From Euphorbia lathyris (taxonomy: Eukaryota; Streptophyta; Magnoliopsida; Malpighiales; Euphorbiaceae), in the NCBI RefSeq assembly GCF_963576675.1, contig NC_088918.1, positions 65,303,001-65,367,000 of the forward strand: 64,000 nucleotides of DNA. Reading direction: 5' to 3'. Under the pieces are notes generated by a model. That model was not told the origin of the DNA. It saw nothing but the letters and a program-made list of their open reading frames with translations, and did no database searches. Below, in pieces: positions 34,720 to 46,675 of the stretch. The position numbers and the translations under genes were made by a program. Position 1 is the stretch's first letter, and each line of letters begins with the position of its first letter.

Positions 34720-35040
34720 AATTTAATTTAGTTAAATTTGTGTTATTTTTATTTTATTAATTTGAGTATAATTTTTATTTTTTTTTTAATTTTTGTGTTG
34801 TAAATTTTATTTTGTTAATTATAGTTAAATTTAGTTGTTGTAAATTTTATTTTTGTTTAATTTAGTTTAGTTAAATTTTTATGTTGTAAATTTTATTTTG
34901 TTAATTTTAGTTAATTTTAGTTGTTGTAAATTTTATTTTACTAAATTATTATATTGTTAATTTTATTTTGTTTGATTTAGTTTAGTTAAATTTTTATTTT
35001 GTTAATTTTAGTTAAATTTAGTTAAATAATGTGGTCAATA
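34720..35040 (+). repeat. AT-rich imperfect tandem repeat
   Basis: Repeated (T)TGTAAATTTTATT(T)TGTTAATTTTAGTTAA-type units, with no coding content. Confidence 0.7.
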
Positions 35041-35409
35041 TGTGTAGATGGAGAGGGAGAGTGTAGCCGGAAAATCTATCCCGTCAGCAGCTAGGCAGCT
35101 AGATATGGATGGGGAGGATACACCACGTCATACGATAAGGCGTGGTGTTGATATATCAAGCCGTAGACGGAGAGCGGCTGAGATGCAGCAGGTGCGGACG
35201 GCTCAGATAGATCAGCCTGTGTTGGATCAACCCGAGTTGGGGGGGACATGAGTCGGATGATTCGGGAGACCGAGATCCTGGTCTTGACCTTGTGGATGAG
35301 TATTTTTAGGAGAGAGCTACGGCGTAGCGAGGGCAAGGATCTGATGGTGGTTATGATGATCATCATCATGTGCAGCCGACCCATGGCTTGAGCAGACAGC
35401 GCATGGGTG

Positions 35410-35572
35410 GTTGATTTGCTAGTACATATATTATTTATAGTTTAGTATTATTTATAATTTTAGTATTATTTATAGTATAGTATTATTTATAATTTTAGTA
35501 TTATTTTAAATTTAGTATTATTTATAGTTTAGTATTATTTATAATTTTAGTATTATTTATAGTATAGTAGGA
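35410..35572 (+). repeat. AT-rich tandem repeat of about 17-bp units
   Basis: TTTAGTATTATTTATAATT and TATAGTATTATTTATAGTT-type units alternate for about 150 bp, ending where the copia pol remnant begins. Confidence 0.75.
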
Positions 35573-37200
35573 TCTCCAATTCGAATAAAATCTGGTAGAG
35601 TTGTTCAATGTTCTACTACATATTCTCCAAATGAATATTGTTTAGTCACCGATGAGGAAGAACTAGAAAGTTTTGAAAAAGCCATGGATGACGAACAAAA
35701 GAAGAAGTGGATCGAGGACATACAAATGAGATGAAATCCTTACATAGGAATAAAACTTTCGAGCTGGTGAAGTTGCCAAAAGGCAAGAAGGCTTTAAAGA
35801 ACAGACAAGTGTTCAAGATCAATAATGAAGAAGCTAATTCATAACCTAGATTCAAAACCCAATTGGTTATGAAGGGATATAGTCAAAGAAAATGCATTGA
35901 CTTTGATGAGATTTTCTCACCAGTGGTGAAGATGACATCCATTCATAATATGCGAGGGTTAGTAGCAAGTAATGACCTGGTGGTGGAGAAAATGGATGTA
36001 AAGACTGCCTTCCTTCATTGTGATTTACTAGGAGAAGCATACATGGAGAACCCAGATGGTTTCTAAAAGAAAGGAAAAGAGGATTATGTTTGTAAGCTAA
36101 ACAAGAGTCTTTATGAACATTTCCATAATTAACAATCTGAAGAAACAATTAAGCAAGTATTTTTCCATGGAAGACTTAGGGCTAGCAAAGAAGATTTTTA
36201 GCATGAGAATCATTAGAGGAAGAAGTGCTAATAAGATATGGTTGTTACAGGAGAAGTGCATTGAGAAAGTAGTTCAATGTTTTAACCACGGGGTTGTGGT
36301 TGAGTGGTAAAGACTCCTCCTCCCTTAAGCAAAGGTCCAGGGTTCGATCCTCACCTTTGGGAATGGAAAGAATTTCCATGGCCAGCAGTCCCACCCATAG
36401 AGGTGCAAACCATCTGCGAAAGTGAATAGCCACTGTTGTCGGCGGTGGATACACTTACAAACCAAAAAAAAAGTTTTAATATGGATAAAGCTAAAACAAT
36501 TATTTGTCATATTACCATTTTAGACTTAGTTCAAAGTAGAGCCCTTCAACGGATAAGAGACGGAAGAAATGAGTAGAGTTCCACACGCTTTAGTAGTTAG
36601 AAGTTTAATGTACGCCATGGTATGCACATGCAATTGATGCCATGAGTATATTCCTTTCAAATTCACGAAAGGAACTTCGAAAATATGTCAAATGGATATT
36701 CAAGTATCTTCATGGTACATAAAAAAATGTGTTTATGTTTTGGAGATACTAAACTTTTGTTAGTTACACATATGCAGATATTGCTAGAGATGTTGACACA
36801 TAAAAATCTACGTCGGGTTACCTAATTACATTTGTATGGGAGCTGTGTCATGGTAATCAAGACTACAATATTGCATTTTCCACAACTGAAGCAAAATTCA
36901 TTGCAGCAATAGAAGTGTGTAAAAAGGTTGTATGAATAAAAAATTTCTTTGATAAACTTGATTTCCATCAGGAAAAGTATCAATGATTTTATGATAGTGA
37001 GATAACTATTTACCTTGGAAAAAATGCCTCTTTCTATTTCAAATCAAAGCATATTGATGTGAGATATCACTAGATCATAGATGTGTTGGAGATAAAGCTA
37101 CTACAACTTCATAAGTTCCAGACAGATGAAAATGGATCTGACATGTTAATGAAGACATTACGAAGAGAAAATTCAATAATACTGTCGAATGACTGTACGA
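35573..37200 (+). pseudogene. Ty1-copia polyprotein remnant (reverse transcriptase to RNase H)
   Basis: Broken frames on the plus strand spell RT and RNase H motifs in order: ALKNRQVFKI, LVMKGYSQRKCIDFDEIFSP, VEKMDVKTAFLHCDL, a gap, SKYFSMEDLGLAKKIFSMRI, VVQCFN, then RNase H traces (TSGYLITF, TEAKFIAA, SKHIDV) and the terminal TDENGSDMLMKTL. Many stops and deletions, including loss of the YVDD part, rule out activity. A 187-bp SINE (36286-36472) splits the codons for CFN from MDKAK. LTRs were not found. Confidence 0.85.
36286..36472 (+). mobile_element. tRNA-derived SINE inserted in the copia remnant
   Basis: GTTGTGGTTGAGTGGTAAAG matches a pol III A box, GGTTCGATCC is an exact B box, and the 3' end is ACCAAAAAAAAA. 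The 7-bp TSD GTTTTAA lies at 36279-36285 and 36473-36479. Removing 187 bp and one TSD restores the host pol frame (QCFNMDKAK). The tRNA-related head is followed by a body unlike tRNA. Confidence 0.9.
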
Positions 37201-38254
37201 ATAATGGAACCCTAATGTTGTCGGGAGGCGGAGAATGTATAATTAGTGATCTTAATCCCTTACCGTGAGAGACTACTTATTACCATAATAATTCCATTAA
37301 TTATAAAAATATAATAATCATTTTTACGAAACACTTTTGAACTACAAAATCAAACTCTAGAAAATTGTCTAGAGAATGTCATCTTTCTACTCCTACTATT
37401 TTTATAGTAGCACAATTAATTATCGAGATTGATCATGGACGTTATCCAAAATTAAGACTGAAGCACGCTAAATTTTCGATGTCATATTTACTATATATTT
37501 GTGCTTGTCTTTAACTTTGTGACGTATTTCACGATTCCCAACAAATTGCTTTGTTTTTTTTCTATTATTAAGCAATAATATAACATTGATTTTTAAAAAA
37601 AAAATTAAACAATAAAAACACTTGAATTATCACTAAAATTTATATGTTTTTAATATATTATGGGAGAGTCAAGAAATATTGGCGGACCAAAGCCTGACTA
37701 TTCAAGGTTGTCACATCTCCTTTTATAATTTTGGTATTATCGTACTTTGTTGTATCTTTATACGATAAAATCCAAATTGACTCTAATATTTTTTTTTGAA
37801 AGAACTCTGATAATTTTTTGAGAAGTGTAAATATATTCGTAATGTTAAAATATTTTGATAAAAAAATGATAAATATGATTCTTAATATCTTCAACTTAAA
37901 ATAATTCAGTATATAGAGTAATTTTATAAAATAAGATTTTATCTGCATTTAGAGGCAGAGATAAAGGACACGAAATACCGACACACTTAAACGGTTGCAA
38001 ACCACATGTTATCAAGATGGTTAAAAAGTGGTTCTGCTCATACATATTCCATCATCTTCTTATATGAATACTAATTGCACTTCAGTAATAAAGGATTATG
38101 CTTATATTATTTTTGTCCAATCCATACCAAAATGGTATCATTTTGGTCTGAAAAAGGATTTTTTTTATGCTTTAAATAATTAGCTTATATAGCTTGGTTT
38201 TATTTTTTGTATTTCAACCAGTCAAAGATGGATTCTGCAATTGTCTTGTTTCTT
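37201..38254. other. Unassigned AT-rich DNA
   Basis: No gene or bounded element seen. Confidence 0.5.
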
Positions 38255-38987
38255 GCCTTTTCAAAGAACTCTCCCACTTCAACTAATTGTCACGTGTTGT
38301 AACTTCCAATTCTCTACACCTTTGGCCTTTATTCCTTTAATTTCTCAACTAATTAATTTTAATTACAATAAATTTATGATTTATTAATCAATTAATCATA
38401 AATTTATTAATAAATTAAAATTAATAAATAATCCAAAATACTCATTTAGGTCTAAACTTATTTATAATAATAAATTCGGCCCCAAGTAAACATGGGTGTA
38501 ACATGTCTATAATCAAAATTGCTCCATATTAGAAATATTGAGTTGAAGATAAATTCTTATTACTTCTTAATTTGGGGCTATTTGCACTTCCTATAAAAAT
38601 CGACCATGTCCTTGAATTACAAGCTTGAATCTTCACTGCATCTGAGGTTGGTGATCTAACATTTCTTTCGTTTAATCAGATCGCATGGATCCTTTAGCTT
38701 GGATTTTGATTTTTATTTTTCCATTGCATTTTTTATTGCATCGTTGAATCCCAACCGTAACACCACTGTATATTTTTGGCTCATGCTTAGAAAGTTCCCC
38801 ATTCTTCAAACTTGGCAAATGTTTCTGCCTCATTTGAGTTTTAGACAATGGTGTTAGGAATTTCTTATGTGTCACGATACATCATTCTTTGCTTTGATTT
38901 GAAAGATGGAGGAACTACAAACCTTGGATGAGTTCTAGTGACCATAGGTTATGTTACCTACCTTTTTTGCTTGGAACCTCTAACCTT

Positions 38988-40872
38988 TTATGTACACTGC
39001 ATTTTTATTAGGCTGCCATGATTAGAATTTCCTTGGAGCACCCCTAGGATTCTCTGGAATTCCTTATGAATTCCCTTGGTTCTCTTTTTGTTCAACACAT
39101 GTCTAAGATCAAAAGAAGCCATATTAACAAAGACAATCGCTAGGAATGAATCCTCATCAATTAGCATATACTCCTTCTTATCCGGGAATCTAAGAACACC
39201 ACGGTCAATGCGACCTTGCACCAAATTCTTGAAAGACTAGCATGAACTAATAGAGTGGTTCCAAGAATCATGATATTATGAGTTTTTCCTCTCAACCCTT
39301 ATTCGGATGGAAATTTGAAGTTTGGAGGAAAAGTGATGAACTTTTCCTTGATAAGATAGTCAAATATTTCTTGTCTTCTTTACATAAAAAGTGTAGTTAG
39401 GATTGCTTTTCTTTGTCTCGCGCCCATTGCTTAGATTGAATATGAATGGACAAATTTGAGTTCATTTGTCTAAAAGCTCGACTACAACAATTTCTAAGTT
39501 GTTCACTTTTTGGTAGTATGAGCCAACTGATGTTTTCTTTCTTTGGATTTCCTCCCTTAAGAGTTCTTCATACTCTGAGACTTTAGCAGCTAGTTCATAA
39601 AATCTCTAAACTCCATTGCTTGAATTTTTTTTCTCAACTCTATGTGCAACACGCTGAGCCATTCTCATGAACTCTTGCTCTAGTAAGAATACTCTACATC
39701 TTCTCCTTATATATTTGAAGCGAGCAATGTACTCATAAGATTTTTCACCACTTTTTGTGGCATTCTAGATAACTCAGCCACACATATCTCTAGTTTAGCC
39801 CGGAAGAATTGGGTATGGAATTGTCTCTCCATATCATGCATGTAAATACTGAATTACGAGGAAAAGTAGATACCAAGTAAATTCCATATCACTAAGTGAG
39901 TTAGGTAATATCCTAAGCTTGTAGTTGTTGAAATTTGGAAGATTAGCCAAGTACTCACACTGAATTGTGAACATAACCACATGCTCTAAGGTAGTTTGCA
40001 CATCTTCAGTAGAGAATAAATTGAAATATGGGAGACGGTAGCTCTTTGGGTAAGGATCCTCCCTATCAATGAGCTCGAGATAGGGTTTGTGAAACTCTAA
40101 CCTCCCCATTTTTCTTAGTCATGGGCTATAAAGTTCTTACACAATATTTCTCATAACTTCAATGTTCACTGGGTTGTTCATAGTTGGAGAAGTCTACCTT
40201 TGAAAACCTCATGTTATAATTGTAGGATGTCCTCCATTTCATCTATTCCTCATCATGCCCCCAGTCTATCTCCTCCTCCCTCACATAGTGGTTAGGGGAA
40301 GTTTGCATAGTCGTGTGACCCTACAAAATAACATTAAGAGCAATAGAAGGATTAAGCATGCTCCTAGTTGGAGTATTGGGGCTTTTTGTATGATTCTCAT
40401 CCATATGTGGAGGAATAAGGTACTTTTCTCCATGGTTGCTTTTGATTTCTTTAAGAGAAGCAACACTATCTTTTCCCTTTGAGGATGAAATGACAGCACT
40501 AGAATCCACCCGATCCTTCTTGTGATCAACTAATTGATCAATCTTGTTGTTAACCTGGAACAAAGTAACATCATATTTTTTGGCCAGTGCCTCAAGCACT
40601 TTGGTCATGTTGGCCAAGTCTGCAACCACGGTTAGATAATCATTGTCATCTTAAACTTGGGAGTGAGTTCCCTCATTGTTTCAGTTTGGAGGATTGAAAT
40701 CTGGTTCATCGGTTCTTAAAGAAGTATGGAGTGCTCCTTCAATTTGCTCGACAAGGTTAGCAACTTGTATTGTATTACCAGGCACAACATCTGCATCATA
40801 AGACGCAACAACAACAATATTATCTTTAGAATTTTTCTTTAGTGGCATGTTGGGTCCCACTGGACCTGCCAA
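38988..40872 (-). pseudogene. Gypsy-type gag remnant
   Basis: In order on the minus strand: 40872-40681 MAGPVGPNMPLKKNSKDN to RTDEPDFNPPN; 40629-40321, including LEALAKKYDVTLFQVNNK; 40109-39834 with PYLELIDREDPYPKSYRLPY and LPNSLSDMEFTWYL, the Retrotrans_gag core; then broken frames with EQEFMRMAQRVAHRVE; and 39224-38988 with MVQGRIDRGVLRFPDKKEYM and DLRHVLNKKR, as between gag and protease in Tat-like gypsy elements. Stops and frameshifts separate the pieces. Confidence 0.7.
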
Positions 40873-41606
40873 CTTTTTTTATTGTCTTTTTGAGTAAGGA
40901 TGAAATTGAATGTGTCGGAAACTTTATCAAAAACTTACAGAACGATTTGTGCAAAATTGAATGACTTCTAATCAACGATCGTGAAAGATGAAAGGACGAA
41001 AAATCTAAGTTCGCAATTAACTCTAAGGAATAGAAATCTAATTGAAACATGATGTCAAAGTAAGGGAAAATTAGTAGAATTGAAATGCACTTTGATGAAA
41101 AAGTAAGTTGATTACTGGAAAATCTAATTACAAAAGAAAGCGTTGAAACAAAATTGTAAATGCAAAACAATTCTGAAATTAAAAAGTTTGTAATTGGATC
41201 ACTCTGTATGAGATAATTTTGGTTTTATTTTGAGTTTGTTTAATTGATTAGCTCGGGTTTGCTCTGTCTGTTCCAAGAAACTGCCAATGAATCCACGTTC
41301 TCCATTTTCAAAGAACTCTCCCACTTCAAGTAAATGTGATCATTGCTAAAGACTCTCATTCCACATAACCACGTATTCCCTTCATTCCTTGAATTTTTCA
41401 ACTAATTAAGTTTAATTATAATAAATTTATGATTAATTAATTAATTAACCATAAACTTATTAATAAATTAAAATAAATTAAATTTATTAAATAATCAAAA
41501 GTACTCATTTATACCTAAACTTATTTATTAACATAAATTTGACTATAAATAAATATGAGCATAACGTGTTTATACTAAAAATTGCTCTATAAGGATAAAC
41601 TTTTAA

Positions 41607-41774
41607 TTTTTTGGTAAGTAAGAAAATAAACAACAGAAAAACAGCAGCTAGTAGCAGATGGATCGCCGGAAACACACACTCAAAGCATCATCCATCAACA
41701 GCCTATGGACATGATCAGGAGGGGATATTAAGTGGTGATTTCCCAGAAGCAGCACGAGCCAAGCAGTCCGTTAA
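41607..41774 (-). mobile_element. 5'-truncated LINE tail inserted in the right LTR
   Basis: The 168-bp insert is flanked by the 13-bp TSD GATAAACTTTTAA (41594-41606 and 41775-41787). Its minus strand has ARAASGKSP-like RNase H C-terminal residues and ends TTACTTACCAAAAAA. The long TSD and A-rich 3' end fit LINE retrotransposition. Confidence 0.8.
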
Positions 41775-41822
41775 GATAAACTTTTAATTACTTCTTAACT
41801 TGGAGGTATTTGTACTTTCGAA

Positions 41823-42127
41823 CGTTAGGGAAAATTGTATATTATCCCAAGTTTAAAATTACAAATTCATCATTTAATTAATTATACAATAATAAATAAT
41901 TATGAGTCCTTTAGCATGGAAGTGAAAAACTGAAATGGAAATACTTCCATCCACCCTGTAAGTAACTTCTATTAAAGGAAGAATTTAATTTTTTCAGAAA
42001 AGTAATAAATAAAAAATAAATTGGAAAAAAACACGTTTAATGTCGTTATAAGGAGGCCCATTAAATGAATCTTCTTTCTTTATTTTCTCTCTCAGTTTCT
42101 TTCCTAGTAATATCAGCAAGCAGCCAT
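41823..42127. other. Upstream flank of the IPC synthase gene
   Basis: AT-rich DNA between the gypsy-like element and the promoter. Nothing further recognised. Confidence 0.4.
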
Positions 42128-42607
42128 CTCTCTCTCTCTCTCTCTCTAGAAATATAAAGCCCTCTCCTTTCCTCGTTTTCCCTTTATTTTTCTCTCAACT
42201 GTCTCCCCGTGTCCTACTCGCGTTTCTTAGCCCTTGTCAGCACCCTGCCAATTTCAATTTCAGCGATCCACAAACCCCCAATTAGACTTTTCTCCTTCCT
42301 CTTTTCAATTTTATGCTATATTCTCTTCCCCATTCTGTTTCCTTTTATTGATTCTATCGATCTTGATCCGTTTCCTCTTTGTTAGATCTCTCTTCTCGAT
42401 TTTTCTGTTCATCGGTTGCGATCGTGGGTTTTTGTTTCTACTTTTGTCTTCGTTGCTGCTGTTGGTTTTCAATTTCTCGTTTTGCCGATCAAGAGGGGAA
42501 TTTGAGGAACTGATTACATGAGAGTGGTTTTGTAATGATGTTGACCGATGGGTTTTGAACTACTATGGAAGTGGTGGTTATCAGAAAACAACTACGAAGA
42601 GAACAAG
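42128..42607 (+). promoter_or_regulatory. Promoter and leader of the IPC synthase gene
   Basis: A (CT)10-type tract at 42128-42148 is followed by AAATATAAAGCC, a TATA-like box near 42152-42160, then a CT-rich leader. The 95-codon frame at 42234 lies in this leader, ends before the main ATG and shows no domain, so it is treated as a leader ORF. One further short leader ATG precedes the main start. Confidence 0.55.
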
Positions 42608-45600
42608 ATGACGCTTTACATTGGTCGTGAGGCTTCAAAGGTTTTCGATATTTTCAATTTTAAGAGCTGGTTTACTTTGTTTTTGTGATTTTGGGTTGTT
42701 TTCATTGATACTAAAGCAGATTCTCTTTTGTTGTTTTGGGTGTGAAGTTATGGAAGAGAATTTGCTCAGAGACAACCACAGAGCTTACCCTTCTTTTTGA
42801 GAACTGGAAATACTTACTTGCTGGCTTAATTTGTCAGGTGTTCTATCTAGACCATATTCCTAATAAATTCTCTGTACAATTTCTTATTACTTTCTTTCCT
42901 TTTCTGTGTGGTTGACTTTGAACTCTTTAAATCATAAGAAAAGCTTGATTGTGGTCACTGCTCTAATTAGTTGGCTTAATTGGATCAATTTCTTAATCAC
43001 ATGGTAGCTTGACTTCAACTTCTGTAGCAATGGAACTTGCTTTAAGGCATAGGGATAAAGTGCAGGATCTGGTAGAAGGTTATAATCGTTGTTTTGTACG
43101 TGTCTTTTTTTTTTTTTTGAGAAAACTTATGCTTTTAGCAGAAGATAAAAGTCCCTTTCTGTTCACAAGTTGAACCCAAAGTACTCAACTCCACAATGAC
43201 ATGTACCTGGTTGATTCTCGTTATTTTACCTTTTTGTTGGGTGGAAGCTTGTTTGACATATCAATCATAATCTATGATGCACTGAGACGGATACTGATAT
43301 GACACCGGAACGTTATTTCTTATAGCCTTCAAACAAAAATAGACACACGACACTGGCACGAAACGGAGAAAAGCTACTAAAGAGAAGTGTCCGCGCAACA
43401 TAGATCATAATCTGTTTCTTTTATGAGTCTTTGCAATTTCCTTGGCTTTTCTAATTTTATACTTTGAGGATGTGGAATTGTATTGATTACTTTCCATGTA
43501 AAGACATTTATAACTTTATTTTGCTTTTCAACTGTATCTGACTCTCTTCCATTGCATGTGAAAACTGTAGTAGTTAATAGATGTGGATTTCCGGATATCT
43601 CATTTTGTCTTTCATCGTTCTTTTCCATCTCTTTTTCATTTGTTGAAGTTCTTCATACACATTATTCTTTTTTCCCTCTAATTTTTCTTCATTTTTGCTT
43701 CATTTCTGTAGTTTTTGCTATGCATTCTAATGTTTTCAAGTTGCAAAAATGACTGCAGTATATACACGGCTTGGCTGCTCGAGGAGTTCATTATTTGCAT
43801 CGTCCGGGTCCAACATTGCAGGACGCAGGGTTCTTTCTTCTTCCGGTCTGTCTCTTGCTAAAACCAATTTGTTTTACCTTAAATCGTAGGATTTATTTTT
43901 CTTGTTTGTCTAACTTCGGTGCAAATATAGGAACTTGGGCAAGATAAAGGCTACATCAGTGAGACATTGTTCAGTACGCTATTTCTATGTTTTGTATTGG
44001 TAAGGATCTTTTTGTTAATGTATCATATCCTCTCTCTCTCTCTCTCTCTCCACTTTCATGAATTTTGCACATTTATCTGGATTGGCGCAACGGTAAATGT
44101 TGTTGTCGTGTGACCAAGAGGTAGCGGTCTCTTGCCAAATAAATTGGCAGGGGAAGGCTTGCCCCCAGTACACCCTTGTGGTGGGATCCCTCCCCGTACC
44201 CTCGCTCAGCGGGGACGCGTAGTGCGACCGGGCCGCCTTTTTTTTTTCTTTTATCTGGAAGATGTAATCCACCTTATAAGCTTGAAATAAACTTCAAGTA
44301 GGAGATTTCTGTTGGGTTTGATGTAATACTTGAATTTCATATATCATAGAACGACTTAGTGAGTTTATGGCAATGCCTTTGGCATAGTAGACTTGGATAT
44401 AGCAGTATTGACCTTGGAGTTCATTTAAATAATTGGGAATATCCTTATATTGAATTTTCTTAGAATGCTTGAAAATTGTTCTTGTTATCTGCTAGGTTAT
44501 TCAGCTAATGGCTCTTATTCATCTTATTATATTGTGAATGATTTTAAATCTTCCCTATGTTTTATGAATTGCTTCTTGCTATCAATGTGACTTTTTTTGT
44601 ATTAAAAATGTGCTGTATTTTGCTATGTAAGACTCAAGTTGTAGCTTTATGCTATTTCCTCTATCTGTTAGTTTTTACTGTACTGCTCTTGCTGCATTGA
44701 GTGTGATCTTCGACAAATATTACACAACTGATACACGGATATTATCTGTTTTTTTTGTTGCATTCTCCCCCTTTTATGTTCCAGCGCAGTATCACTTGTT
44801 TCGTTTCTTAAAATTTCATTGAATAATGTAGTCATCACTAATGTGGGGTTATATGTCTTGCAGTGGACATTCCATCCTTTCATCTGCAAGAGCAAAAAGA
44901 TCTACACTGTTCTGATATGGTGCAGGGTTCTAGCATTTTTAGTTGTAAGTACCATTACTAGTGATGTCCCATTTCTTAATGAAATTGCAATTGAAATTAT
45001 CTGTAAAGCAGCATCATTTGGAGATGACAAACTAGAAATTTTGCAATTGTTAGGCTAGAGTATATGTTGGCACTGTTATTGAAATGTGGAGTGTATTCCT
45101 TCCCAGTTAAATATATTTAAATCTGAACAAGTCTTCTACATGGGGTTCCAATATATATAAATGTGGGAGTTTATCATTTGCAGCATAACGTTAACATCAC
45201 TAATATTGTTATGCTGTTCTTTGGAGTTCCAATTTTCAGTTTTGGTGAATCAATTGTTTATCGTGGTATAGATCCTGTGAGGAATTAGGATCATATCTTG
45301 AGAATCTAGTTATTGCTGAGTTGTTCTAACAGTTTGTTACCTTTGCTTTGGTTACTTCAGGCTTCTCAATTTCTTCGTATCATCACGTTTTATTCTACAC
45401 AGCTTCCGGGCCCAAATTATCACTGCCGTGAGGTATGGTTAGCTTACCCTTTCTTATATATTGCTTTCCATATGAACTCTTAAATTTTTAGCTTGTTTGT
45501 TAAGTTTCGAAAAATAAAAAGTTTTATGATTTTGCAGGGCTCAAAACGTGCTAGGCTACCACGTCCTGAAAGTGTGTTGGAGGTGCTGGTAATTGATTGT

Positions 45601-46675
45601 GAGTGTCTTTGCATCTTACCGCAGCAGTTTCTTTATTCTTTATCAATAGCCTTTTGTGCTAATTAATTTGTTTAACCCTGCAGTTCGGGGAATAGTATAT
45701 GGTTGTGGTGATTTGATATTTTCATCTCACATGATATTTACCCTGGTGTTTGTCCTAACGTACCAGAAATACGGATCACAAAGGTAACATACACCTCTTT
45801 CTTGATGTGTGCGTCTGTTTATTTTCTTCTTTAATGCTCTAAGTTTATAGAAACATAAGTACGGTATCATGAACCCATTACATTATGGAAAGCCAATTGC
45901 CAAAAATGGATTGGATGGGTTCAGTTCTGCAGTGAGCAAATTTATAGAATTTGTGGCACGGTTATATCTTGTATTTTGCTCAAATATGCATCCTCCCTCT
46001 TTTTTGGCGTTGTTTATTTACAACTTGTGATATGGAGTAATTTCAATTATCGTTGACAGGTTTATAAAGCAGTTAGGTTGGTTGGTGGCTGTGGTTCAGA
46101 GCCTTTTAATTGTAGCATCCCGCAAACATTATACAGTCGACGTTGTTGTTGCGTGGTAAGTAGTAGCTACACATCTTTGCATTTAGTATTCCTTGAGAAT
46201 TCTTGTTCAGATTGTTGATTTAGTCCGGTAAAATACTTATGCAGGTATACTGTCAATTTAGTAGTATTCTTTATAGACAAGAAATTACCAGGTCAGAACG
46301 TTTTCGCAATTTATATTCTTATTTTCACCGTTGGCAACAATTGAGTTGGAAAAACTGAGTTTTAAGTTGTGAACTTGCAGAACTCCCCGACCGCTCCACT
46401 GGAGCCACATCGCTAATGTTGCCATTGAGCAACAAAGACAGAGACTCAAAAAACAAAGAAGAGAATCACAAGCTCATCAATGGGAATGCTGGAGACCCTG
46501 CAGATTGGGGGGTATGTAGTTATCTCTCAAGAAAGAGTTCATTCGTAATTTCCGATGTTGATTTTCTTAATCTTGTTTATCTGTGGTGCAGAGGCCGAGA
46601 AGTCAAGTGAATGGAAAGATTGTAGAAGATCCGAAAACAGTTAATGGAGATAGTGATGCGATGAACGGAGTGTAG
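42608..46675 (+). CDS. IPCS: Inositolphosphorylceramide synthase (phosphatidylinositol:ceramide inositolphosphotransferase)
   Basis: Twelve coding exons: 42608-42640, 42748-42837, 43759-43845, 43931-43999, 44864-44944, 45361-45432, 45538-45598, 45684-45783, 46060-46155, 46245-46291, 46381-46511, 46592-46675. All introns are GT-AG and the frames give 316 aa, near the roughly 305 aa usual for the plant family. The enzyme moves phosphoinositol from phosphatidylinositol to ceramide at the Golgi/TGN, a step of sphingolipid synthesis. [15 protein letters not shown] opens the protein, six membrane segments follow, and the lipid-phosphatase-like signature is [14 protein letters not shown] (His180) and [14 protein letters not shown] (His221, Asp225). 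This matches the His/His/Asp triad of sphingomyelin synthase-related enzymes. The hydrophilic tail ends [13 protein letters not shown] and so on. Arabidopsis relatives include ERH1, which limits defence-linked cell death. A SINE sits in intron 4. Confidence 0.95.
44082..44249 (+). mobile_element. Au-like SINE in intron 4 of the IPC synthase gene, B box lost
   Basis: GGCGCAACGGTAAATGTTGT and GTGTGACCAAGAGGT match the A-box head of Au-type SINEs, and CTTGTGGTGGGATCCCTCCC and CGTAGTGCGACCGGGCCGCC match their body. The TSD TTTATCTGGA lies at 44072-44081 and 44250-44259, and the 3' end is a T-run. The expected GGTTCGAGTC B box is missing between AGGT and AGCGGTCTCTTGCC. It is in sense orientation with the gene. 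Confidence 0.88.

Larger units (their letters stand above)
34441..35400 (+). pseudogene. Decayed transposon-associated gene (unrecognised family)
   Basis: A short exon-like start, MDRGRGGKGKGLM, ends at a good donor (ATG|GTACGT). A TGTGTAG acceptor at 35047 leads into MERESVAGKSIPSAARQLDM, HTIRRGVDISSRRRRAAEMQ and QPVLDQPELGG, after which the likely frame is broken by shifts and stops (ESDDSGDRDPGLDLVDEY is still readable in another frame). The Arg-rich tail resembles C-termini of transposon-borne plant genes such as MAIN/PMD-type ones, but I do not recognise a domain. A 104-nt GC-rich hairpin lies in the inferred intron. Confidence 0.35.
38255..41822 (-). mobile_element. Non-autonomous Ty3-gypsy-like LTR element, gag only
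   Basis: Two direct repeats flank an internal region: 38255-38602 and 41312-41822. Both start CAAAGAACTCTCCCACTTCA and both contain CTTATTA(A)TAAATTAAAAT-like and TTACTTCTTAA-TTGG(G/A)G blocks. The right copy is longer because of a LINE fragment at 41607-41774. The internal minus strand encodes gag pieces but no reverse transcriptase or integrase. The LTR outer ends, PBS and TSD could not be fixed because the copies have diverged, so boundaries are approximate. Confidence 0.6.

Noticed and set aside
36290..36360. tRNA gene
   Set aside because: A and B boxes are present, but the tRNA fold is not continued, the body extends to an A-rich tail, and a TSD marks it as a SINE.
42234..42521. 95-codon frame upstream of IPC synthase
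   Set aside because: It falls between the TATA-like box and the main ATG, is hydrophobic by CT-rich composition, and has no homology I can recognise.
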